Shown: positions 13,449-25,400 of the stretch, one piece after another | Layout of the letters: every line of letters begins with the position of its first letter | How positions within the stretch are numbered: position 1 is the first letter of the stretch | Source: Echinarachnius parma | Taxonomy: Eukaryota > Echinodermata > Echinoidea > Clypeasteroida > Echinarachniidae | DNA length: 64,000 nt | Direction: 5' to 3' | Assembly: GCA_037951105.1 (NCBI GenBank) | Contig: JBAMJV010008959.1 | Location: 62,001-126,000, forward strand | The notes under the pieces: generated by a model | Database searches by the model: none | What the model saw: the letters and a program-made list of their open reading frames with translations, nothing else | What the model was told of the DNA's origin: nothing | Position numbers and translations under genes: made by a program

Positions 13449-16400
13449 CCACCACCACCACCACCACCAACACCACCACCACCATCACCATCATCATCAT
13501 CATCATCATCTTTATCCTTATCGTCATCATAGTCATCTTCATCTCCATCGTTTTTGTCATCGTCATCATCATCATCCTCATTTATTTACCATTTACCAAC
13601 CAATATAACTTTTATGTTTAAAAGTAATACTATCATGAGCCTAAAATTCTAAGTGATGAACCTGAATTCTCTGCACATCTTCTTTTACAAAATTTCAAAA
13701 CCTTACTTGACTACTTTGAGAACGACAGACATATAGAGGCTGTACAGCGTGCTGTCAAAGGGTGTGTTCAAAAATCTTGGAATCAAGTAAACGTGTATGC
13801 ATGATTCCAGTAATATTATTCATCACAAGCTGACAACTTAATTATATCATTTTAAATTCTTACTTGACTACTTTGGGTAAAACCGACGTATCGAGGCTGT
13901 ACAGCGTGTTGTCAAAGAGTGTGTTGAAATCTCTTGGCGTCTCTTCATTCTCCTGTAGACACGTTCTCAGCTTGTCTGCCAGCTTGGATGTGTCTGGTAG
14001 GAAGTTGTAGTCTGATATCTGAAATGATGAGGAATTTGCATTAAATTACATTAGATGAGACTATAAACACTGAAATAACCACGATTGTATGCTATACTTT
14101 GTTCAAAGTTTTTACGAGAATCTCTAAGTCCCCCACCCCACCGGGACCGCAAATAGCCCGGATCTTTTAGAGTTAACAGACACAATCTGCTCACAGCACA
14201 GAGAGGTCTTATATTTCCTACAGAGGCATAGCTACGGGGGGGGGGGGACGGGGAGGGGGTGGAGGGGGAGCACGTATCCCTCAATAATTTGAGAGACAAT
14301 CAAAAACATCAGGGGGAAAAAATAAAGAAATACATAAGGTGTACCCGGATAATTTTCAATTGGTCCGACCACGCTACATACATTCCTCTGGGACTTCTGC
14401 ATCAATGGTGTTAAAAATGACCTTGTCCGGGCAAGGCTTTAATTACTTGCGCACAATAATTAAAGTGAGGCCTGTAAAGTGTCAGATATTGCCCACAATG
14501 ACATTTGAGACTTCAATCCTGTACCAAAATCATTGTAAGATATGTCCGAATGATGTGTGAAAGTTTCATTGAAAAAGAACACTAGCTGCTTTCCTGGTTA
14601 AAAAAGCGAAAATGTGCGTCAGCTTTTACAACGGACGTTTATGAGGTTTATGACCGTTTGTTAATGCTCTTGAACTGAATTTTAGATATCGTCATACTTA
14701 TTATGAAACCACAACCAAATGAAACCACAAACAAATGAATTGCGCTAGCTAGCTTGATCTGCTTGGCAAATTTTCTAAATGAGATTTATTTGTACTGGAT
14801 TTAATTTTTCTCTGGTAGTTGAGCAGAAATGTTAGTTGCTCCGAACTGGACCATTGATGAAATGTTACTCGCCCAACATCAATTTTAGCAAGTGCTAGTG
14901 TTGAGCCCTGCCTATTAAATACACATCAGACCGAATTTCTGTATTGAATGGGTTTACACTACATACCTCTGGATCTTCTGCATCGATGGCATTGAGAACG
15001 ACCTCGTCCGTTGTGAGCCACTTGAACAGGACGTCCATGATCTTAACGTTCTCTTCCTTGTCGATGTACTGGTCTGAGAACATGTGGACTGAGCCGAGAA
15101 CCACGAGCTTGCCTTTTGTGTACTGGGGGGAAAAAGGACAGAAATTACTTGAATTTTAAATCTGTTTAAGGTAAGTATTAACTTAAATATAGTAAATATA
15201 GTATGAGTTTGCATCCTGTTGCATTCTATTAAAAGAAGATATGACAGATTTTCCTTTTCTCTTTCTTCTGAGAACATTGTGGACTGAGCCTAGAGTCACA
15301 GGCTCCCCTTTGTGTACTGAAGACAAATGGAAATAATAGGTACATTACAGTGATTCATTCAATTATAATTTATTAGTACTGAGGAAAAACAACAACAAAT
15401 CACAAAATGTTATTTTGTTTAAATGACATAAATTTGCATATATGCTCAGACCAACTTCTTGGAGTTGATCTTAAGATCAACTTTAAGACCAACTTACAGA
15501 ATACCAAAGTTGATCTTAAGATCAACTATTCCTTACAGAATACCACCCCTGAAATGAAACAGATACACCATGACAGACCTATTTAATACACAAATTCATA
15601 ATATTTAAGCAGTTGTGTAACAAAAACATTACACATCGACAACTAATTTACCTTTGATGAGTGGAAGGCACATACTGGTCTGTTTAGAGGGAAACACACA
15701 GTGCCTGTGGATAGGATGGCCGTCGCTGGCTTTGCTACGTTTAACGTCGCTCCAAACGGGTAGAGATACGTAAGAGCTCTGCAAGTAGAACATAGTAATG
15801 ATAATGATCAATGATAATAATAATTACTAACTAAACTAATCTTGATTTCAGTGAGTTAGCTTAACCCCTTGACTACGGGAACCGGGTGGGTTGTGTACAA
15901 AGTCTATGGGGATTTCAGAACTCGTCTTTAGAAGAATATTCATTAGTCACGGAAACAGTGAAAGTTTCAATTTTGTATAATTTTCATTAAAGTGAGGCCT
16001 GTAAAGTGTCTAACTCCACGAAAATTACTTGGAGCTTCCTCGTTTCTCTTCTACCGTGTTGTTTAGCTTATGGTAAGAGAAGAACAAAATAGGGTTAGAT
16101 TTTTTCAAATGCCCCTTTAGTATGACGATATCTATTATTCAGCTCAAAAGCGTTAACAAACGGTCATAAACCTCACAGACGTCCGTTGTAAAAGCTGACG
16201 CATATTTTCGCTTTTTTAACCAGGAAAGCAGTGTTCTTTTTCAATGAAACTTTCACACATCATTCGGACATATCTTACAATGATTTTGTCATAAGTCTAT
16301 AATGGTGCTAATTTAGATAAGGGGGATATATTTTAGTCACTACAACTTACTAGATAGTAATTGTCTAATCAAATCAACCCACATTCTATGCAAGGTTTCA

Positions 16401-19400
16401 CATTTATATTCTTCTATTACACACAAACATGGCTATCTGCGGGATGCAAGAACTAGGAGTTTACTTTCTTTTAGTATTCTTCTTTCTTTCTTTTTTTTTT
16501 TTTTGGGGGGGGGGGGGGGGTTGGGGGCAGGGGAGATGTTACTTATACAACATATTTCTGTACTGTGCTTTACCGATTACTCTGTTACTGCTGCAGTCAG
16601 GGCTTCAAAATATGTAGCTTAAAAGGGTAGTTATATGAAAAGGCAAAAATCAAATTTATGTTTATCATGCTAATCACAAGAAATAGAATAAAGCGCTCTT
16701 AAAACTTGAAAAATATAATTTGCGTAAAAAACCAGAGCAAACACATACACAGTTGGGATGAGCTCAAACTAGTCACTACCAAGTAAACGCAGTGAGATCT
16801 ATGATCTCCCATAAAAAAAATTGGCAATTAGGATTATCCCCAAGTTATAGCCAATTAAATGCGAATCTCTTTTTCAAGCATAAATGAAAGACATGAACAT
16901 ACATCTACAACTATTCTTTGACTTTTGCACATTTGTTGTAATTTATTACCTTTTGTAAACAAAAATATATATTATATTTTAAGTCAAGTAAACAATAAGA
17001 AAAACATACATTTCAGGGATTTAACTGTAAACTATAAAGGGATAATTGGAAAACATTTTTGGAAATCTAAATAGAATATCTAGAGCAAATCAAGATTAGA
17101 TTTTAGCAGGAGCAAGACTAATCAATAACTAAGCAAAACAAATTGGGATTCAAAGCCATGCTACAAAAGAGTAAACACATTGACAAAGACATTTTTTTAA
17201 ATGGGAGGCAGGGTTTCACATTTGATGACATAAACGGTACCCCGGGGTACCAGACGAAAATCCGCCATTTTGTTTAATTATTGATTTAATTTTTAGGGCT
17301 GTACTGTGGGTACAGCGTGCATACAATCGCGCGCTGCATGCACTGCATGCACAACGCAATAGCTGCGGTACGGTTGGACGCAAGATGGCGCTACAAAACG
17401 CGGTACCCCGGGGTACAACGGTACCCCGGGGTACCGCGTGTGTCATCATTTGTTAGATCTCTTTTACAACTCACTCAGCATGAGAAGCTGCGGCAAGGTG
17501 TTTCCTGAAATCAATTATCAATTTAAGGTCAAAGGTCATTAATATATGTTGGTTAAAGGAATGGACACATGCACTCATACATAAATGTTAGGTAGAAAAC
17601 TTTTTATAATCATAACTGTTGATTTCATTCCATAGTAGAAGTCATAGTTAATTTCACATCAACAAGGGGATGATTTTAAAAGCTAATACTCATCACAGGG
17701 AATAATTTTCCTGGTATCGCATCGCAATTTGCTATGCATTTTTGCATGATTGCTATACAAAATATCTTTTGTGTAGCAGTTTTCTTCCATAAAAGTGTAC
17801 AGAATTTCATTTGAAATATTTATCCATCGGTTGAAATCGCTAATCAAATTTGAGGATGAAAATTATTCCCTGCATCATTTCACAAAGTTATCCTTTTCAT
17901 TACCATGATTATCTATATCTGTACCGAGTTCATTTATCTGTTCATAGCTTCATGCTTGACATGCTATTCCAGACATGCAGACAGGCTAACAAACCTGTTG
18001 GACCACTATTAATAGACATGCAGAAAGTCTCAACAAAATTGTCAGACCATTTTTTGACATGCAAACACCCTCACAACCATGATAACCCATCACCCTAAAT
18101 ACTAAAAATTTGTTAGATAAATCTCAAATCAAATGCACAAATTTAAGTTTCACAACAACTCAACTTCATCCAGTTGACAATTGGCAGATTGTCTAGTTAT
18201 AATAGTACATAAGTTTAGGTTGAATGTCAGCTGTATTACATTAACAACACGACTTGAAATTGGCTATATACCATTACATAAAAATAGAAAATTCAAAGAT
18301 AAAAATATAGGCTAGAATTCACAACTTAGAATGTTCATGTAAACCATGGTTTAAATCATGGTCTACATCTATGGAGTGCCATTTGTAAACTAATAAGAGA
18401 AAGAATGTGCACTTCTTCTTACTTGTTAACATTGTTGAAGCTACACATAAATTACTAAAGACACCAAATCAATGTTTTAGTTCTCAGATGGTTAATTTAA
18501 TTTGGTGCCACTGGTAACTGGTAAAGCAAGCACCAACAGCAAAATGTGATTTCCGCTTTTTACAAGCAGCGCTCCATAAAATATGTAGACCCTGGTTTAA
18601 ACCAGGGTTTACAATAAACTTCCTTTGTGAATTCCAGCCAGAAAGAAGCAAATGAAATGGTTATAAATCTCACTGTGTATCATTCTGAGCCTCCTCCTCC
18701 CCTGCACCCGGTATGGCCTTCCCTGCTGCCAGGCTGATTGCTCTGTAACAACAACAAACAATAATACAACATAAATCAGAAGGAAACATCCCAGGTGGGG
18801 TCACCTTCATATTCAAAGGTAAAATATTTACCACATGAAATATAGCTTTCTATAACACATGGTATATTTCTTGAAGTGAAAAATCCCCCGTATTTGCAGC
18901 AAATGATACCCCCCTTTAAACATAACGACGGGTACAAATTGGCATAGAAAATTGACACAAGTTATTGCTTTTTTATCAATATTACAAAAACACCCCTTTT
19001 TAAAGACATCAAGCACACAAACAAAATATATCTTGTGGCCCTCTAAGAAAAAGTATCCTATTTTTACAAACAAGTAGCCTTTTGTCATTCTAAGTACACA
19101 AACACAAGCCAAAATTACTAAATTTTATCGCAAATTGTGAACGCGATCATACAAATTACACACACAAAAATGTGAAGTGACACCACCGGGGATACAACAT
19201 AATGATTGCTCTACAGACAGTACAGAGTATCAAAGTAGTGATGTTCCATTCTTTTGTAAGAACAAGTAATGGTTCTAAACAACTTGTCCTTTAACTCTTA
19301 ACGTGCCAGGGATTTTAATGCTCTATGGCATTTGTGTGTATTGTAACTCGCAAAAATTAGAACTTAGAGCTTGACGATCGCCTTCTTAGCGTTCTGCCAT

Positions 19401-22400
19401 ATACACTAGCCAGTTTACTTCCAGTTTGAAGAAGGTGGAAAACTTCTCAGCATGGCCGAGTTCCTCCACTATTACAATATCTTAATTTACAAAGTAAATC
19501 TTAATAATGACATTACCTGTTCAGAATTCCATTTGACACTAGTGCTTCCTTCGGATGAAAGTATTTGTAGTATGACGTTCTGACCACACAGTCTGAATGG
19601 GAAAGATAAGCAGGATATTTTGACAAACAATAAAAATAATAACTGAGCATATAACTATCATTCCTTATGGTGGTCTCCCACAATGAGAATGAAAGTTTTT
19701 GACAAGCTGTGAATGAGGCTGCATGAGACGTACTAGCTGCAAATACACTTGCATGCTTGACATAAATTATGCAATACCTACGACACACAGCAGTATGCTA
19801 AAGTCTGTACGAGTGTTAGTAGAATATCATTTAATTTACTATTCGCCGGGAATATATCACAATTGATCGTTTTTTGGCCATTCGCTGACTAAGCGCATGT
19901 TTAAGCTGTGAACAAAGTGGACTCGGGGGGGGGGGGGGGGGGGGGACTGAACCCACGACCTCTTGATTGCTAGACCACCAGGATCACCCGATGGTTCAGG
20001 CTTTGATATAATACAGGGCTCGACACTAGCAGTAGCCCTGTTGCCCGGGGCAAGTAACCCAGAGTGTCACTGACGTAGCGCTCATCCGCCATCTCGCAAC
20101 ATCAAATATCGCAAATTTCATGTGGTACACTTTTCAACTGGTCAAAAAATAAAAATTTGATGCCCTGGAAGGGACATAAAAAAAAATAATAACAAAAATT
20201 AGAGTGAAAAAAATATAAATGTGACACCCCGGAAGGGACATGGGAAAAATAAATAAAAAAATAAAAAAATAAAAAAATAAAAAAATAAATAAAACAAAAT
20301 TTAAAAAATACAAAAATACAAAAATTAAAAATGACCATAATTAATGAATGGAGAAAAATTTCTAAATCCTGTGTAGAAGTTTAGTGTACCAAAGTTAGCT
20401 CTACCAGATAAAGCAAACCAAATCAAAATCGGTCAAGAAATGAAGAAGAAGAAGCATTTTTTGTGATTTCGAATAAATTTGCATAAATTACCATAGATAA
20501 TGAATTTCACGATTCTGTGTGGAAGTTTTAAATCCCCCTCCTAGCCCTATCTTATGAAACAATCAGAATCAAAATCGGTTGTAAAATAACGAAGAAGAAG
20601 CATTTTGAAAACTGTGGACGGACGGAAGGACGGAAGGACGCCACGCCATGGCATAAGCTCATCGGGCCCTTCGGGCCGGATGAGCTAAAAATTTATGTCG
20701 GGCAGGTAAAATTTCATAAATGGTCTAGTTTGGATGCTAAATTTTTGCTCAACTACGAGAGAATAATGTAATTCTTTATGAGTGAATCTCATCTAGAAGT
20801 AAGTGGGCAAGTAAGTTTTCTGTTCAGGCAAGTAAAAGTTTAAAGGGACTTAGTAACATTGTCCAAATCCTCAAAATAAAATTTTAATTCTAGCGGTTCC
20901 ATCATACCTTGTTGTATTCGTAAAAACAATCAAATCATGGGACCGGTTTTGTTTTTTCAAATTTCCCTTTCGTTACAAAGATATGTACGATTGAAGTATT
21001 CAGATAAGAAAAACTCCCCCGGAGTTTTTCTTACCGTGTACAAAGTGAGTGCAGTGAGTTAGTGAATATCACTTCGCATTTTCGCTCATTACTTGGCCAT
21101 GCAATGTCCATTTGACTTGAAATTTTCACACAATACCCTGTGGACATATGAGATAACAACAATATACAAATTGCATCAACCCTTCATCACTTTTTGCACA
21201 TGTCAACAAAGTTACTAGATACCTTTAAAAGTTAGGATTCTGCTTGCCCGACCAGGCAGGTAGAAACAAATGTTAGTCTGGAGGCTTGTATTTAATAATA
21301 ATAATATCCTCGGTTTATACAGGGTGGCCCAGAAATAACGGAACGGGGTGCTTGCTATAATGAAGACACATGATGCCCATCATAGCAACTAGTAAACGTT
21401 CAATGCGTGCGCCATTGTTAGTACCCCTTCTTCTCTATACACAGCTGAACGCACACTCACAATGGCGCACGGTTGATCGTTACTCGATGCAGTATGGCGG
21501 GCATCATGAGTCTTTAGTATGGCAAGTACCCCGTTCCGTTATTTCTGGGCCACCCTGTATAGCGCCTTTCACTATTGATAATCATCTCTTTGGTTCTAGA
21601 TCACCAAATATAGCAGCGGGCACTGCTTTAATTTAAATTATTAGTAGGATAGTATAGAAACTCACCATTGTTCACCATGATGCCAAATTCTTCAAGGAGA
21701 AAGTTGATGTTTGTGTCAAACTTCGTCTCGCCTCCTTCGCCCACCATGACCAGCACACTCCCTCCTGACTCCATGTACTTCTTGATGGCTTCGAACTGTA
21801 AAATGGTAAATTTTCATAATTGTTCATAAAATGTATTCCCTTTTTTCCATTAAATTGAGAACAAAATACTAGTTGTTGAAAAAGAAGGTTGATGTTTGAA
21901 TCAAGCAATGTCTCTCCTCCCTTTTCACCCACCATGACCAGCACACTGCCCCTGACTTCGTGATTGCTTCGAACTGTAAAATAGCAAATTTTCATAATTG
22001 TTCATAAAAATGTATTCCATTTTTTTTTCTGAAACACCCTCAAGCAACAACCTGTGTAAAAAGATCACCTGTATATAAAGACCACATTTTTTTGTTCATA
22101 CCTTCAGAGATACTTTGATTATGAACCTGTCTCTGGAGATAAAGACCACATTTCTTAATTCCTTCAGAGACAATTTATGTGCAAGTTAAACCTGTCTAGA
22201 TAAGACCACAGTTCTGTTTGTAAAGACCACATTTTCTGTCTCTTGGGAGTGAGGCAGTTTACATACAAATAAACCTGTCTATTTAACGACCACATTTTCT
22301 ACCTCGCGTCAGTGGTCTCTATATAGACAGATTTGACAGTTATTATTACTAACATTTTCATCTACTGGCCCCTCTAGCCAAGTAAATTAATAACTTTACA

Positions 22401-25400
22401 AATTTTACTGGGCAACTTATTTCTCAATGAGATTTATGTAAGGAAATTTCTCTTGTACTTGACCAATAATTCAGTTGCCCAATCGGACAACTAAACTGGA
22501 CCATTTATAAAATGTTACTTGCCCGACATATACATTTTTACTTGCCCCAGGCAATAGGAAAAGTGATAATGTTGAGCCCTCGTTATTACCTCGGGTGCGG
22601 TGAATTTATCCCTTGGTCCTGCCAGGATGAACACCTTGGCAGTGGACAGCTTCTCCTCAGTGATCTCATCTTTATTGCTGCATGCAGAGAAACAGGGAAG
22701 AGATATAAGATTGAAAAGGGAGAGTATTTCAAGGGGTATTACAGTCAACTTCGCGTAAGTCGATCTTGACGGGACCGTGTGAAACACGTTGACTTAGGCG
22801 ATATTCGACTTGCGCGTAAGTCGAAGAAAATTCGACTTACAGTTACGTGTAAGTTGTACATAAACGTCCCCGGCCCCTACCCTATAGCTCAGTGACCGCG
22901 CACAGCTAGCGGCCGATGGAATAATTTGGGCATCAGAAAAAAAGCGAAACTTTCATGTACGCAGAATTGACTTCACACTCCTACTTGGACAAATATATAT
23001 AAGATACCAAATCATACTCGTTCAGTGATTAATTTTATTGTAGACATAAATAATCTTCGCTTGCATGGTACTTGTTATTATGTAAATTGTGTGAATCCAC
23101 TCTACTTTGAATTCTCTGGCCACACGCTAGCTAGCTATGCATGCACTATACTAGTAGTCTAGTACATGTACTATTATACTACGCGATGCATGTGGTACGT
23201 GTACATGTATGTCTTTGTGACATTCGTTGGGAGCGAGCATGCAATGAAGGACGGTACCGTACGGTGTATGGAGAGAAAAGGGGGAGCAAGAGAGAGAGAT
23301 GCGAGATAAGAACAGAGGAGCGTCAGATCATATCAGTGCGTTGCGTTGTAAAAAAAAAATGTGGTGTGACCGTATCGGTAACACATTGCAGTTTAATTCG
23401 AGCAAGGAATAAAAAATAACTTCTTGCTTCGACTTACGCGATGCGAATTTCATGTTTTGCTCTGAAAGTGTGCCGGGAATTTGATCGACTTAGGCGATAA
23501 TTCGACTTACAAAAATTGACTTATGCAGAGGAATAACACACGCAAGTGTATGACGATAAATCGGGACTTTTTATAATGATCGACTTACGCGATTATTTGA
23601 TATGCAACTTTGACTTATGCGGAGTTGACTGTATTTTGGCAAGAAACAAACAAAAAATTATTTTGGATAGACTGAAAAAAGGAGAGCATTTCAGGGGGAT
23701 TGGTTAGGCAAGAAATAAACTAACAAACAAACAAACAAGAATATGATGACATAAACGGTACCCCGGGGTACCAGACGAAAATCCGCCATTTTGTTTAATT
23801 ATTTATTTAATTTTTAGGGCTGTACTGTGGGTATAGCGTGCATACAATCGCGCGCTGCACTGCATGCACAACGCAATAGCTGTGGTACGTTGGACGCAAG
23901 ATGGCGCTACACAACGCGGTACCCCGGGGTACAACGGTACCCCGGGGTACCGCGTGTGTCATCATATAAAGATTTCAACCTTTTCTTTGGGATCTAGGAG
24001 AGTGTTTCAGTGCCAGTATTAGTTGGGCAACTAACAAACCAGAATATAAAGATGCCAACTTTAACATTCAGATTTGAGGAAGAATACATGTATACAGAAA
24101 TCAGCAAGGAACTACCAATAATACATGTACAGGGCAATTCCATGATTAGGTGGACATGACCCCAAAATTTCAAAGTGTCTTTTTCTTACATTTTTTGGTT
24201 GTATATGATTAAAGACACATCAAAATTACTGGAAAGGTTATTTATTTTGCTTTGACTGTGGTAAAAGTGGGTTAAAATAGCGAATTTATATTGGTTATAT
24301 TTTCCTGTGTTATTTCTAATGTAAGTTAAGAAAAAGTTGATTAAGCCATAATGAGCATGAAAATACACAAGACCTTACAAACTTATCATATTTATTTAGT
24401 GAGTACAATGCTCTAATAGATTTATCATGCAAAATTAAGAATCTGAGTTGCTTATGCCAACAGTGAGTGAAATTAAAAACCATTGGTATGCCATGTAACG
24501 TTACTAACCAAAACATGGATTTATTTTTCTATAGAGAGAATGCAATGCCTTATAATATTCCTACTTCAAATTTTTCTCTTCCAGGCAATGCTCTATCAAA
24601 ATTAAGGAACAAATTTTACAAATATTATATGATGTATTAATTATAAGCAGTCAAAATCTGTAACGTTACTAACCATGTAACGTTACTAACCAGTCTATGA
24701 TACAGAGTGTAACGTTACTAACCATAACAACAGTGAAAGAGACACTTATAAGCTGGCCCTAATCAAAGTGAGTGAAAGGATATGTAAAGTAAGACAAAAG
24801 AGGCCACTTTAGAACAATGGATGATCAATTTTTTTAAAGTAATGTGAGTTATTCAACCATGTGCAGCATCCCATGTGTGCAGCATCTCATATCTATGCTC
24901 TATGCAAGAACATGTGCAGTATCTGATGTTCAGCGCGAGCAGTATTTTAGTGTAAACTCCTCATAAATCTTTCTCCTGGAAAGTAGTCATTGGAAAATAT
25001 AGTTGACTCTACTTTGACGAGCAGCGACCTGTCTTTGGTAAGTTGAATTATTGTAGTAATTATAATCTTAATTATCATTTATACCCTATATCAAGGTATT
25101 TCGTTGTACTGAATACACTGTGTACAGTTTACACTGATTAATGATAATGATATATATATATTGTATTTACAGTGAAAACAATATATTGATATAAAACAAA
25201 TATATTGCAATGGATTACATAAACTTACAAGTGTATATTTAATGTAATTACACTGTCCAGAGATGTTTATGTTTGTGTGTTTTTAGGGGTGCATTATGAT
25301 TAGCCATGTCAGTTGCCATAGAAACTTGTATGTAAAAAAAACATCTTTAGTGATGAAGCACTTGCAAAAAGTAGTATTTTAATTTAGTGAAAACTTCTAA

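Noticed and set aside
13317..13621. ORFs encoding poly-His, poly-Ser, poly-Thr/Ile or poly-Met/Val
   Set aside because: They are the six-frame readings of a (CAT/CAC)n microsatellite.
20102..20338. Phe/Tyr-rich 78-codon ORF
   Set aside because: Reading of an (AAAAAAT)n tract on the opposite strand.
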